Positions 46,058-58,164 of a stretch of DNA of 64,000 nucleotides are shown one piece after another. Source of the stretch: Sebastes aleutianus (Eukaryota; Chordata; Actinopteri; Perciformes; Sebastidae). The notes beneath the pieces were generated by a model. The model saw nothing but the letters and a program-made list of their open reading frames with translations. It searched no databases and was not told the origin of the DNA. Where the stretch lies: contig CAKAKS010000062.1 in NCBI GenBank assembly GCA_916700875.1, positions 1,311,009 to 1,375,008 of the forward strand, given 5' to 3'. Numbering within the stretch: position 1 is the first letter of the stretch; each line of letters opens with the position of its first letter. The translations under genes and the position numbers were made by a program.

Positions 46058-47402
46058 AAAAAAAAAAAAAAAAAAATGTTTGCACTACTTGGTAGGCCAC
46101 ATTCTATTTAAACCTGGTATTTGTGCACAGTTGCAGATCAGGCTACACTAATATCATTAGTATTATACTATTTGTAGATTATATTCTAGTGGTGGCTGCG
46201 TAGGATTGTTGATGACTTGTGTGATCCAAACATTTCCAATAACTCCAGAACGTTGTAAAGTCTAAAAGTCAACATTTATTGAACAAAGTTAGATGCAATC
46301 ATTTACAAAATCCACAAAATGTTTTCATCTAACAAATATTTTCAGTCCATATTTGTTGGCGTTTAGCCTTTCAAAAATCACATTTTTGCTGCGGTCAAAA
46401 TCCTATTTGCTCTCCCGCTGTATTAACAGGGCGATCTAACAGCAATTCAATTTATTTACCCACAATAACAATAAATCTATTTTGGCTCCAACTCTATTAA
46501 AGTAGATAAATTAAGTTGTTTAAAAAAAGAGATCATGTTATGTATCTCTATATAGACATCATCACTTTACTCATGTTGACCAAACTGAATTCTATTCATT
46601 AAAGAACGTTGATTTACTTGAACTCATTTAATACACTGAATCTCCCTTCAAATTAAGGATTTGGATTTTTTTTTTTTTTTTCAGCTTTTCTTAGATACAA
46701 GTAGGAGGGGCTTCAAGGAAAATAGGTTGGGAAGCGCTGGTTTAAAGCATTCGTGGTAACACTTTAAAACACATGCTTAACTAATGTTTAATCGATGCAT
46801 GACTCAATGGCTCATGATGATTTAATGCATGAAGGAATGTATCCAGAGATCCTGTTGCTCACCAGTTACAAATTATCACGTCACTATGAATTCATAAGAT
46901 TAGATTACGCTTAATGGCTGTTGATTCAGTACTTCATGCATTTATTTGTATCAGACAAAATGATGAGACAAACCTGTGTAGATAGAGTTAACCCGTGGTA
47001 CTTTCTCGTACCAACATGCACCACTGTGTCCTCATAACTCACCCGAGTCGTTTCGTGTTAGCAATGTCCATATGTGATAATTGTTACAGTGACTATATGT
47101 TCTGCTATACATGCCACCATTTACCCATCTGTTGTGTTATATTATCATCATGTTCCATCAATTAAGGCAACAATATTTGCATCTGACAACCAGTTTAATA
47201 CAATTAAATATAAAAAAACCAACACATTTCATATTTGTATGAGAACAGGTACTGCTTTCAAAGAGGAGGTCGTGTTCCTGGAGGACAATGGTGGAACAGT
47301 GGAATACATCCATGGTGGAAATGCGAGTGCAAGCCGAGCAGTTTGTAGTGTTGGAGTACAGAAAGCGTAGCTTAGTGTTCTCTAAAATATATCTTCAATG
47401 TC
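46058..47402. other. AT-rich non-coding DNA with an element end near 46724
   Basis: At 46700-46745 the minus strand reads CCAGCGCTTCCCAACCTATTTTCC, the same terminus type as at 3909. A poly-T run lies at 46668-46681. The rest is unassigned. Confidence 0.35.
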
Positions 47403-47535
47403 ATGGCTGAATATTTAGATGATTTCTACAATGTGGATGAGCTCTTTGAATCCGATGGCCGCCCGTATTTATTTGAGTAGAAGCCAGAGTATACGAATAT
47501 GATCAGGACTTGGACACAACAACAAACAGAGAAAG
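47403..47535 (+). pseudogene. decayed transposon exon fragment (GRPYLFE…PEYT type)
   Basis: From ATG at 47403 the frame reads MAEYLDDFYNVDELFESDGR, then PYLFE, an in-frame TAG at 47478-47480, and KPEYTNMIRTW..., closing at AAAG with the donor GTAAGA. PYLFEPEYT-like peptides head fish repeat-associated proteins with a P2X7-like C-terminal zinc domain, so this looks like the first exon of such an element. The stop codon and absence of later exons mark it as dead. Recognition is from memory of the peptide style only. Confidence 0.4.
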
Positions 47536-48039
47536 GTAAGAAAAAACTTTTATTTCTCTGTCGGGTCCTTTCCATAATGTTGTCAGACATTTAGAATAAT
47601 AATAATCTGACCCTGTCAGTGGCAAAAAAGAGCTCTTAGCATTACACTGACGCTGCTCACTTGCCCTCGCAGCTCGTTTCACAGCTGCTGGTTACAGCGT
47701 TCTCCCTCAATACTGGACCAGTTTCAGAAAGTGTTGTCCCCATTAGTCACTTAGACATAAAAACATTTTAACCTTACTTTACTTTAACCAATCCCATAAA
47801 CTACTACAACATCAAATGAATGAATGCATCATGAGTCGTGCATTAGTTATGTATTAGTTGAGAATATGTTTTGTACCCTTATTATACTGAGTTATCAAAT
47901 TTGTTCAGACACTAGTGAGTTCTGGAGGTTTTACTGTTTTTTCTTTCAGATTATCAAATGTTTTTATTCTGTATTGCAGGCCATTGCTGGTTTTCACTCA
48001 TTCATATGGTTTGAAAATCAACAACTTGCAGATATTGAA
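47536..48039. other. non-coding stretch, nothing recognised
   Basis: AT-rich; possibly part of the same decayed element as 47403-47535. Confidence 0.3.
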
Positions 48040-48595
48040 ATCACAGTTGCAGGCTCCCTGTGGATTTTTAAAAATAGAAATGAATAACTGTTTTTTGTTT
48101 ACATTTTCATTTTTATTTATCATTGTTGTATGTCTATGGTACGACGGTACGACAGAGGGCCACATTGAGGAAAAAAAATAATCTTCGATTTCGAGAATAA
48201 AGTCATAATATTACGAGAATAAAGTCATAATATTATAAAGTAATTTTACGAGTTATTTTCTTTTTTTCTCGTAAAGTTCTGACTTAATTCTCTTAATATT
48301 ACAACTTTTTTTCCCTTAAAGTTCTGACTTTATTCACGTAATATTACGACTTTTTTTCTCGTAATATTATGACTTTATTGTGTAAATCTCAGATGTTTTT
48401 CCCTCAATGTGGCCCTCATACTCCGTAGTACATTGTCTCTTTGGCTTTCCATGCATTAGACTTATATACTATATACTTAGACTATAAACTGTGTTATCTT
48501 CATCACAATGATCAGATGTTTTGCGGCTCCAAACTGATTTTTTTTTTTTCTTTGCCTAAAATGTCTCTTCTGATAGTAAAGGTTGCTGACCCCTG
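48040..48595 (+). mobile_element. hAT fragment with right end GGTTGCTGACCCCTG
   Basis: The block GGCTCCCTGTGGATT...TTTACATTTTCA...GGTACGACGGTACGAC and the internal TAGGGCCACATTGAGG-type element (48156-48416) match 38640-39330. Here the right terminus GGTTGCTGACCCCTG (48581-48595) is kept and the left terminus lost, the reverse of the 38591 copy. Together the two copies define an element with CAGGGGTC(T/A)GCAACC ends. Confidence 0.75.
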
Positions 48596-48800
48596 GGTCA
48601 AACAAACACAGGACTTTCACCCGGGAGACTGTTGTTTGTGTCCCGTGTGAAACCAAAAGTCAACGTTTGTAACTTTTTTTACGTACTTCCATAATTAACT
48701 CCATACGTAACTTACCTAACAAACGCACCTAGTTTAACCCAAACCACAATCTTTTCCTAAACCGACCCAAGTAGTTTTGTTGCCGTAACAACAAGGTTCT
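48596..48800 (+). mobile_element. tRNA-like SINE module joined to family C sequence
   Basis: GGTCAAACAAACACAGGACTTTCACCCGG... is followed by TTGTTTGTGTCCCGTGTG, the position of a pol III box B (GTTCGNNNCC type), then family C units (TTTTCCTAAACCGACCC, AAGTAGTTTTG). The same head is more complete at 52118. The 5' part (box A) is missing here, where the hAT end abuts. Confidence 0.5.
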
Positions 48801-49250
48801 GAATTTAGAGAGGATGCGCTCCTCTGCTCGGAGCAGAATGGAAGCCTTGCATACCTTGCTTTATGATGACTGTGTAATGGGATGAAATTAGACATCGGTG
48901 TTTACTTGCTGTAGAAGAAACATTCTTATTTAATTTTTACATTTACTGTATATAATTCATTAATTTATTGTATATACTTTAACATATTTTATTATTATTT
49001 ATTTGTTTATTTTTCTTTTAAAAAAAAGAAAAATATATTATAAAATCTCCCAAACGATGGTATGTTTTACATGAGCCCTTAGGCACTAATATTTGTGATT
49101 AGCAGTAAATGAGCTCAAACGTGTAAAAGCACCAGTATGGTACCTAAGAGAGTTCAAACTGATCACAACTTATATATTCAGCCACCTGGAACAGACTTCC
49201 TCACTTGCCAAATACATGCCATGTTTAGCCTGGGCAAGCCTAGCTGCTCT

Positions 49251-49309
<59 letters not shown>

Positions 49310-49739
49310 GTCAGGTCTGTTACTGTGGTGCTTGTTTGCTCCTCTGCTGTTGTGCAGCATGTGGCCCACAGATTAACGCTTTAAATGAGACTCTCTCCTG
49401 TTCTGAATGCCCCCTCTGTTTGCTTACAAGGCCCGGGTGAGACGGAGTGGAAGGATTTGAGAGGGGTTTTGTATCTCCTCCTGTTCAGAGGGGGGCATCC
49501 TATTATGAGTGAAAAGCTATAGGGAGGGCATGGTCACAAAGGGTTAAAACCTGAGAGTGTCTTTTTTTGGCATAATATGCAGAATTGGCTTCTTTTTTTT
49601 TTTAAGACATGTGGAAAACGGCTCCAAACAGATTTTAGTGTAAGACAGGTGCCAGCTCTGCCATCTGCTTTCAGTTTTACCTCCCTCTCTGTCTGCTCTC
49701 GGACGATCCCCTCCTCTCCCTGCAATCCTGATTCACCCA

Positions 49740-49775
<36 letters not shown>

Positions 49776-51220
49776 TCTCCCCCTTCCAACCAATCCCATC
49801 AGTCTGACACCCTCCACCATCATGTGCTGGCACACACCCTTTAGGTACCTGGAAGACATTCATAGTGGAGAGAAATCAAATCAAGGGAAATTCATTAACT
49901 TCAGGTATGACATCTTTGGAAAATATTGGGTATTAAATGTGCAAGTGTGTGCATATACACAGATGGGTGGATTAGGGACTGAGTGTAAATTATTAGGGAG
50001 GGAAGGGGGTTAGAGAAAATGGGGGGGGGGGAGGAGGGGGCTTCTAGATTTTCTTTTGGTTGAAGGAAGGAAAGAAGGAAGGAAGGAAACTTTTTATGGG
50101 AGAGCAGGGGAGGTTGTTTTTTCTTTTTCTTTTTCGCATTCCCTGATTTAATATGTATTTCAACCTTCCCCTGAGATATATGTTGTAAAAAGACACAAGA
50201 CCTTCACCCATACAGCGACAGTTTCAACCAACAGAATTACAGTTAAACTGCATAACGTTGAACTTTGTAAACAAATTTAAAATAGATTAAAGTTATCCAC
50301 AGGCTCCTCTATTCTAAACTAAACTAAACAGAGTCAAATCTATCCATCAGTTGTCACCATTATGTGCTCTTTTATTTATATTTAATTGGTTTAAATAATT
50401 CAGATGATTTTCTAGGGTCAACCAGATCTGTTCTTTTAGGTATTCTGAGATGAAAAATAGTTTTTCGCAGAGCCTTCAATGAGGATTAATGCTGGGCAGG
50501 GTCAAAAGCCAAAAAATAAAATACTCTTTAGACAGGAAATTATCAGACTTTTCATGTTTAAACAAGATTATTTTCATCATTTAACTTTGAAACACAGTAA
50601 ACTGTTTTGGATGTTTGGGGGATCTATTTTTTTCATCCATTGACTTTATCTTTTTATTTCTATTTTTCTTTTGTATCTTTCCTCCTTGTTTAACTCCTTT
50701 TTCTAAATTTTTTATTTATTTTGCTTTTCCTTAATAATGTATATGTTCTTTTTTTCCTCACTGTTTCTCTATTACATCTTTCCTCTTAATTTCTAAAACT
50801 AAAGATAAACCTGGGTGTAAATACAATTTTTAACACAAAAATACAAGAAAAGAGTTTTTCAATTTTGGTATGACCTGGAAAATTAGCTAACATGATGTAA
50901 AAGAATTTAATTCTCCAAAAATGTATTTAACTGTACAATGTGCAAAACTGTTGTAAAAACTAGCAGCATGTAATTGTCTGTGAACAGGGGCTAACTGTTC
51001 CATTCAAACCTGCTCCTGCATGATATGTGTTGTAAGCATGTTGGTTCAACTCTAACAGTCTACGGAGTATTCCCAGAGCAACGGGAATTTAATTTTAGCG
51101 CAAGCATGTTTCTTTTTTTGGAAAAGATGCAAATTCAGTTGAAAAATATTAACTTTAATGGCCAACTAGATGACTTATGAAAATACATAAAAGTGAAAAC
51201 ACATTGTTGGCTCCTCTCTC
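48801..51220. other. unique non-coding DNA with microsatellites
   Basis: (TG)n at about 49254-49308, (CT)n at 49745-49773, a G-run near 50021-50030 and (GGAA)n at 50063-50090. The AT-rich stretch 50240-51180 is non-repetitive. No exon is recognised before 51226. Confidence 0.4.
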
Positions 51221-51225
51221 CGCAG

Positions 51226-51365
51226 CTTCCCCATGAGAAACGGGGCCAAGCCTCATTTAAAGTGCGGCGCCTGAGCCGTGTCGCTCGGGTTCACAAATGC
51301 GGCGCTTTAACCTGGTGGTTTCTTCCTGGAATGAGGCCGCTGCTAATGAGCCCGTCAGGACAAAG
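51226..51365 (+). CDS. candidate internal exon, product not recognised
   Basis: A pyrimidine tract and AG (CTCCTCTCTCCGCAG, ending 51225) precede 140 bp that are open in only one frame, beginning LPHEKRGQASFKVRRLSRVA and ending MSPSGQ, and followed by GTGAGT at 51366. Both splice sites are close to consensus. The other two frames close quickly. GC content rises sharply over the segment compared with its AT-rich flanks. The peptide is not one I know, and the DNA could instead be a conserved non-coding element. The exon leaves two bases (AG), which join in frame with the candidate exon at 59053. Confidence 0.35.
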
Positions 51366-52117
51366 GTGAGTTCTAAATGAGCGGAAAGAAGAGTAAACAA
51401 GCCAGGTGACAAATTGCAAATAAGCGAACAGCAAGTGGCCTAGATGGAGATTCTGTCCACGAATACAAACTTGCTCAGAAGAAAACCAGTGACTGTCGGC
51501 ATTGTAAAGAGTTGTTGAGGCTAGGAGTTTTTGTTTTTGAGACTCTTATAGCATGCAGGTGCTCTTTTCAAAGGCAGCCCTCTCCGCCAGCCACTTCTTG
51601 GCCGCCGTTGAATGTTGGGCTCCCAGGGTGTTTGTTTGGGTTCTTTTTTGTATGCTTAGTGTCTATGCCTGCTTGATACCTATTCCTCTTTTCTTCTGTT
51701 ATTTAAGTGCACATTTTCTCAGAGAACGCTTGCAAGGCTTTCCAAAAACATATAACCTGCTCACAAAGAGTGAGGGTCACTTTTTCCATTCACCAAAAGA
51801 AAAAGAAAAGAAGCAACAAGAGACTTAGTCACAAGTTCCCAAGCCTTATATGGTCATGTAGCCGTCCTGAATGTACAGTTCATTACTATAAATCTACATG
51901 TTACTGATTTCATGGCTCGTTCTCTGGACAATATTTCCCTCTACATCCAGCCAGGAAAAAATGTTGGCTTAGTACGGATGTGTTGGATGTGGCCTTTTTT
52001 TTGCATTTGGTCAAGTGACGTAATACAACAAACGACAGAGCAGGCGACAAACTATATCAAGCGAGTGTTTTTGAAAGTTACGTAGTATAATAACAGGTAT
52101 AACAAAAATAAACTAAG
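51366..52117. other. unique-looking sequence after the candidate exon
   Basis: Non-repetitive, balanced composition (for example 51380-51620). No further exon recognised. It may be part of a conserved block with 51226-51365. Confidence 0.35.
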
Positions 52118-52570
52118 GGGTGGTGGATGGGTCAAACAAACACAGGACTTTCACCCAGTGTGTCCTGTGTGAAACCAAAAGTAGACGTTGACTTCACACT
52201 TTGGTAATGTCGTTATGCTTCTTATGCTTGTTACGCAATATTGTTACCCTTCTTACGCTTTTACGTAACGTTGTTATGCTTCTTAAGGTTGTTACGTAAC
52301 TTTGTTAGTCTTCTTACGCTTGTTACGTTGTTATGCTTCTTACACTTATTATGGAACATTGTTACGTTTTTTATGCTTGTTACGTAATGTTACGTAAGAA
52401 AGTCTGCAAAGGGCAGTTGTTATTTATTTGTTTATTCGTTCATGGTAGTTATGTTACATTGTTACATTACGCTATTATTTTAACACAAACCATGACCTTT
52501 TTTCTAACCTTAACCAAGTAGTTTAGGTTTAGGTTAGGTTAGGTTTTATAAAAAAGATTGTGGTTTGGGT
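52118..52570 (+). mobile_element. tRNA-like SINE head plus GTTATGCTTCTTACGCTTGTTAC tandem and family C tail
   Basis: GGGGTGGTGGATGGGTCAAAC (52118 on) resembles a pol III box A region. It is followed by CACAGGACTTTCACCC and TGTGTCCTGTGTGAAACC (degenerate box B). From 52200 to 52400 a degenerate tandem of TTATGCTTCTTACGCTTGTTACGTAA (period roughly 30-40 bp) follows, then family C words on both strands (CCTTAACCAAGTAGTTTAGG) to 52560. Confidence 0.5.
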
Positions 52571-52792
52571 TAAAATGATACAAAACGTATTTATGAAACG
52601 TACTGTATTTTTGGTTCAGAAACATCAACATTCAATGCATCCCGTGGTTTGCAGAAACGGACAGTGCCAACATTGTTTAAGGTGACTGGGTTGCTACAAC
52701 CCTGGTGAGTTAAGATCCCAATAAAAATAGGTTTACAGTTTCACTCTACATGTCCGTGATTGTGGCCCACAAAATCTTTCATTGTGTGTGTT

Positions 52793-52827
<35 letters not shown>

Positions 52828-53870
52828 TCATCAGAGAGTCAGATGGAGCCCGTTGTGCCAGGCAGCCGGGCAGCAGCGGTGCCACTCTGTGTGGTCAGGG
52901 CACAGTGTGTCCTCTCAGCTGCTGTTTCGAATTCACAACTAACTCGACAGCAGCATCCTCGCTCACTCGCCACAGCAGATGGCGGCGAGCTCGCTGTTCG
53001 CGTGCGTGCATGTTTGCCCATTTCTTTTGGAGAGGCAGCTGTGGGAGGCAAAAGCTTTGCCCACTGCCGCGTCCAGCTTCCTGTGCAGGCAACAAAAGAT
53101 GGAGGACAATTGAAAAATAAAACTCTGGAGTCTGAAAGATCAGAGAATCTCATAAAAGGATGCTCCCCAGCCTTCGCTTGTATAAAATCTCCCACATCAC
53201 TCTGTATCGCCCAGAGAGGCTGGGGCCAGTTTCATCAGAGAGTAATCCTTGAGATTATATCCCTGCGTGGTGGACAATGAGCATATTGTTGTGATCTTGT
53301 TGCCGTAATCCAGCTCAGCACCATATGCAATAGACAGCGACGCTCTCTAGAGAGCTGCAGTGGTGAATAATACACTGTCCGGTCTTAACACAGCAATCCA
53401 TCTGCCAGCGGAAAATATCTCCACTAGAATCAACTCTGAGGAAGCATATTATCTATATTCTCACTCGCATTCTGATCAGGATGTACAAATCCAAATTTTA
53501 CAAATCCAAATTTTGCTCATAATGGATGGTACAGCCATTCAAGTCTCCTGGAGTCTTTTAATATATGAATATGATTTCAATTTTGGTCATAACCTCGGGT
53601 GCGCAGAGAGGAGATAGATTAAAAATGAGGATGGGGGTGAAGCCATCTGTTTTGCGATAGAATCAGAGAGACAGAGGAGGAAAACATGGAGGAGCCGAGC
53701 AGGGACGCTGGAAGTCAGTCAGAGTTGGGGGTGCTGAGGGAGAGTCAATAATGACGTCATACTAAATGCTGCATGACGTTCACGGTCTTTGCATTCATTT
53801 CAATGGCCAGGATGATTTATACCTGATGATTGAGTTTTACACCAATTTTAGAAGAAACACACCAACATAC
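52571..53870. other. unique non-coding DNA with (TG)n
   Basis: (TG)n at about 52784-52824. An open frame of 176 codons starts in it but consists of (TG)n-encoded Val/Cys followed by an unrecognised peptide, so it is not called a gene. The part 52900-53330 is non-repetitive. Confidence 0.35.
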
Positions 53871-54421
53871 CAACACAGTCTCACAGCAGTTCTGGAAATA
53901 GTCACGGAATTGAATCTATTTGATTCGTGTACATAGACACCAATTTCCATTTTTTTCCGTGATGCTCAGCACGACTTTCAACAACGTATTTTTTGCACGT
54001 TTTCCTACGAATGGCCAGCAGCATGTGGCGCATGTGTCATAAAATTACTTAAATCGATTTGGTTAGGCTTAGGCAACAAAACGACTTAGTTAGGTTTAGG
54101 AAAAGATCACATTTTGGGTTAAAATAACTCCGGAAGTGCTGTAACTTAAGTACAGAAGTTACGGGACAAATAAATCAACTTTGACTTGTGGCTTCACACG
54201 GGACACGAACACCGGTCTCATGGACGAAAGTCCTGCGGTTTTTTTACCAACCCATCCACCCCGACCTCCTCTGTACGCGGTGTTCGCCGCTCTTTATTCT
54301 TCCCGGTTCACAATTACGTGGATTACATACGAATTGATTTCGTGCTGACCGTCACGGTCTATGTACACAAATCAATACATTCAATTTTGACTTTTTCACA
54401 AACTGCTGTGTGACTGGGCTG
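53871..54421 (+). mobile_element. family C long-TIR DNA element, shortest complete copy
   Basis: The left end CAACACAGTCTCACAGCAGTT and the right end, on the minus strand CAGCCCAGTCACACAGCAGTT, are inverted over about 60 bp down to GTGTACATAGAC. AACATAC occurs just outside both ends (53864-53870 and 54423-54429), a likely target duplication. The interior has two TTAGGTTTAGG-type units and, on the minus strand, a GGATGGGTTGG ... GGTGTTCGTGTCCCGTG segment with pol III box A/B spacing. Confidence 0.8.
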
Positions 54422-54510
54422 GAACATACTGTGTGTCAAAGCAGCCACAGTAACTACAATGAAGTCATACATGAAAACAAATGAGAGAAAGAGGGAGTGA
54501 GAGAGAGTGA

Positions 54511-54645
54511 TGATATATATATATATATATATATACAGTATGTATATATATACAATATATATATATATACACATATATATGTATATAGATCTATATGTAT
54601 ATATAGATCTATATACATATAGATCTATATATCATCATTTTCTCT
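54511..54645. repeat. (TA)n array with nested AGATCT palindromes
   Basis: TATATA runs followed by three ATATAGATCTATAT units. The outer edges GTGATGATATATA and TATATCATCAT are also inverted, so the whole can fold. Confidence 0.85.
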
Positions 54646-55667
54646 GCATTGAGGTAAGAAATGCACAAATAAATAAATAAAGAAAAAAATACACTTTTCA
54701 CCCCTGTAACTCTCTTTTTCACACTTTTTCATCTGCCCGCCTGCAATTATTTGTTAATAAAAGTGTGAATTGTAGTGAAACTGACTAAACATGAAGCACC
54801 AAAAGGGCTAGAGCTGGCCCTGGGTCTGTGACAGGAAGACCAGTGCCTGAACATCTTTGGTTACTTTGATTCACTTGAAAATCTCTTCAAAACACCTCGA
54901 TGTATTCCTGAGCAATAGAAAAGCTCCGACCTACATTATAAGTTTAAACTTTTTAATCACCTGATGGTTTTTATTATGCCTGATTTCTTTCGGCATCCGT
55001 GGAGCCGAGGCTCATAAAGAAACGGCAAACTCAGGCCAAATTGTCAGTTAGCAGATGAGATGTCATGCTAGCCAGACATGCTAGACAGGCGGGCGGCGTT
55101 GCCTGAGGAGGAATCCTACTATTTAATGTGCCTCTGCAACCCAGCTGATTCACCACTACGCCATCCAGTCTAATAGGTTTTGTTCTGGTGAATCACTCCA
55201 GGTTCCCTTAATGGAAAAGCCAAACATACTGCTCTAACATTGGGTGACAAGGGCACCTTGGGTTTGCAGATGTTCACGCAGATGACAGATGGCGCCGGCG
55301 TAGCTAAGGGAGCAACGGGAACGATGTCTGCGCCGGGCTGGTGCCACATGCACTCCCCCCCCTCTCTCCCTCCCTCCCCCTTTACTACAGAGTCCCCCAT
55401 CCCCAAATCTCCTATAGCTGTGTGCATGTGTCTGTACATGTCTATCTGAATAGATAGACCTGCACATGCAGTGACTCAGCACCCCGCGGTCAGGGCTCAA
55501 GGGACGGCACAGCTACAACACAATGTCCTATGTGTCTGGGTCGTGGTGTTCCAGGTTAAATCAGGTGGCAGCTTGGGCTTTGTTCCCTTCAGAATCTCAA
55601 CGTTCTGACAAGACGAGGTCACAGGAAGGTCATGAGGTCGAATTGACCATTTGCTAAGCCTAACCCC
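54646..55667. other. element end at 54803-54826, otherwise unique
   Basis: AAAAGGGCTAGAGCTGGCCCTG (54804-54825) is the inverted end of the CAGGGCCGGCTCTAGCC element seen at 38489. The rest has no recognised repeat or exon. Confidence 0.45.
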
Positions 55668-55830
55668 CTTAAGCCGGAGATATACTTGCTTTAACTGTGC
55701 GTTTGCTTGATGGTTGTCTCGCGTATCCTGCGTATGTTTGGAGCGTTGGTTGTGCACGTCCTCAGAAATTAATGTTACGTGTCTGCAAGATGCAATATAT
55801 ATGCAATAAATAATGATGTGAGGCGCGTCA
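55668..55830 (+). mobile_element. MITE end, TTAAGCCGGAGATATACTTG
   Basis: CTTAAGCCGGAGATATACTTGC with the following TTAACTGTGCGTTTGCTTGATGG is a terminus I associate with a common fish DNA element. The other end is not found. Confidence 0.4.
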
Positions 55831-57141
55831 GCAGCAACAACAATGGTGGAACGTTTTTTTAAGACAAACTAATAGACCAAGTTCGCATTATGCTTGTCAA
55901 AATAGCTGGTGACAGATCAGTAGACTACCATTACCATTACAATAGAGGTCACCATGCTTGTTTTAGGGGCCTTACATATCATCTACGATGGCGCCGCTGT
56001 TGCTTTTTTTTACACTGGAAACCGTTTCTAGTGATCACGTCTATCCGGGTCAAATTGATCACTATAAGCGGATGATTATTATAACCAAATTGTTGTTGTT
56101 GTGATTCATTTCTCATGCAGATTACCATCTATTTGAAATCTGTATATTTATTACATGAAGTTATGAAACGGACCGCTTTGCTATTTACTGGCTCGCTGCC
56201 AATTATTCTGCCGATGTCTCACCAAGCGCGAGCGTGCATGCAGATGAACGGCGCCCCTTTGCCAGGACTCTTCGCTCCCTCGCCCGGTAGCGGCATGGAG
56301 GGAGACGGGAGCCGGTCTGCATGAGCTGCCAGATTGGCAGAGTTTCACTTTGGGGGCATTACGTGACCAGGCGTTATCGATCCAACTTGATGAGGGCAGC
56401 TTCAACCACATTTCAGTGGATTGTTTAGACGGAATAACAGAGAGTTTACGAGCAGGCCGCCATGTTGTTTCCTGTTTGAAACCAGGCCCCCAGGAAGAGT
56501 ACCGGCCGTCGATCCCGACTTTCGTAGAGGCCAAACGGCGGTACTGCAACTTCCGTGTTCGTCACGTGATGCCATTGGGCCCAAAAATACTTTTTCCCAT
56601 AGACTTACATTGAGAGAGAGATGTCTGTAACTCAGCGGATCATTTTTTTTTAGGTGAATCAACTCCCCAGTACGAACACCTAAATAGCCGTTATTTAAAA
56701 AATTTAGTTTTTAAAGTTGTAAAATGCACTAATAGCTGAATCCAGAGTTATTTCCCTTCCTCCGTTCATGTGAGTGAGACCCAGACCGAGGCTGCAGTGC
56801 AAGCCGTGACGACGGCATGATGTTAGGACGCCGTGACCGAGTCATGTGACCGAGCGGACGCTACTCCGCCAATCATCTCGGACGCTACTCCGCCAAGATC
56901 CGGGTACTTTTCCAGACGGAAGTCGAGCCATTTAGGCTTCATGCTCCAATGAACAACTCTCCTCCAACGCTGTATCTAGTTCTTTTAATACATCCATGTT
57001 TGAAACGGCGAGCAGAAAACCAGGAACCAATCAGGTGCATTCCACGTGAGGGTAAGTCACGGCGTGGACGGCCAGTTGAGAGGAGCAGCGTGTCCCCTAG
57101 TGTCCTTGCCAGACCTGGTGGACATGTAGGCCTACCGCTGG
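55831..57141. other. dispersed-repeat material, no gene
   Basis: At 56400-56680 (GGCCGCCATGTTG..., CCCATAGACTTACATTGAGAG, TGTCTGTAACTCAGCGGAT) is a repeat common in fish. 56830-56910 has a local duplication (GGACGCTACTCCGCCAA twice). Open frames here are not recognisable proteins. Confidence 0.4.
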
Positions 57142-57305
57142 ATTTAACATAGGGGTGTCGCGGTATTAAAAACATGAAAATAGTAATATTGTGTAAAAAA
57201 TCCAGCCACAATATATCGTGTTTAATGCACGCAGTAAATAAAAGCTTATAGCAGACATGACGTCATACACGCACGCCACAAACAGACTATAAAGTGAAAA
57301 ACACC

Positions 57306-57569
57306 ATGAGCAAGTGCACGTCTTGTCTTCCTGATTCTGTCAAAATGACGACGAATGGAAAGGAGATACTTTATCGCCCTGCTAAAAACGTTAACTCTGC
57401 AGTGTGGGAATTCTTCGGGTTGGTCAAGAAAAACCAAGTCCTTCATGATACTGCTCCAGTGTGCAGGGAATGTGAGGCTACAGTATTAGCCAAAGGAGGG
57501 AATACTTCAAACCTGCTGCATAGTCACCTTCACAATCATCATGCTGAACATTTCACCACCGTAGAGCGA
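57306..57569 (+). pseudogene. BED-type zinc-finger exon of a hAT transposase (ZBED-like)
   Basis: ATG in the context CACCATGA opens 88 codons without stop, ending at GAGCGA with the donor GTAAGC. Residues 33-37 (VWEFF) and the finger C53-x2-C56 ... H74-x4-H79 (VCRECEATVLAKGG, then NLLHSHLHNHH) match the BED finger, the DNA-binding N-terminus of hAT transposases and ZBED proteins. The exon is intact but the element has no RNase-H-like catalytic or C-terminal dimerisation domain. It is therefore a truncated transposase remnant; a short DNA-binding peptide could still be made if it were transcribed. Confidence 0.8.
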
Positions 57570-57803
57570 GTAAGCTATAATGTTAGCATAACTATAAACA
57601 TGTCAGTTGAGTTATACGAGTACAACTTTAGCATATCTTGGTTAGTGAATGACTACGTGCGCTAGCTGGCTAATGTTAGCTAGCCAGCTAAAGCTGGGTG
57701 GTATTGGCTGGCTGGCTCGGCTAGATGAAGCCAAGCAATGCTAGCCGACCGAGACCCGCCAGCGATAGTGAACCGGTCGGCTGCCATTGCTTGGCTTTGG
57801 ATG

Positions 57804-58020
57804 GCTGGGTCGTTCGCTATTACTGGCGGGCTCCTGCTGGCCAACACCAACCGGCCGAGCCATCCGTCACCACCGGCAGGTCCCGGCTGGCCAACACCAC
57901 CCGGCTCCAACCGGCCAAGCCACCCGTCACCACCGGCGGGTCTTGGCTGGCCAAAACCACCCGGCTCCAACCGGCCGAGACACCCGTCACCACCGGCGGG
58001 TCCCGGTTGGAGCTGGGCAG
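57804..58020. repeat. 60-bp minisatellite in the hAT intron
   Basis: Units of exactly 60 bp start at CCGTCACCACCGGC at 57864, 57924 and 57984, with a degenerate earlier part from about 57815. Because 60 is a multiple of three, several frames stay open on both strands, which explains the long repetitive Pro/Gly/Thr frames; they are not genes. It is flanked by GCTAGCTGGCTAATG-type words at 57660-57720 and 58022-58080. Confidence 0.9.
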
Positions 58021-58164
58021 TGTTAGCTAGCTCGGACCCCACCGGTGATAGTGAATGACTATGTTAGCTAGCTAGCTAATATATGTGCTAAGTAAAGAAG
58101 GCTAACTTAATTGAGGTCCGTTCAACAAGACAGTGACAGCTGGTACTTTTCTTGTGGTCGTCAG

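Noticed and set aside
52750..53280. A 176-codon plus-strand frame
   Set aside because: It begins in a (TG)n array and the remaining peptide is unrecognised; no splice or promoter evidence. Kept only as a note.
57680..58058. Open frames of 100-120 codons on both strands with Gly/Pro/Thr repeats
   Set aside because: They arise from the 60-bp minisatellite, whose period is a multiple of three, inside a hAT intron.
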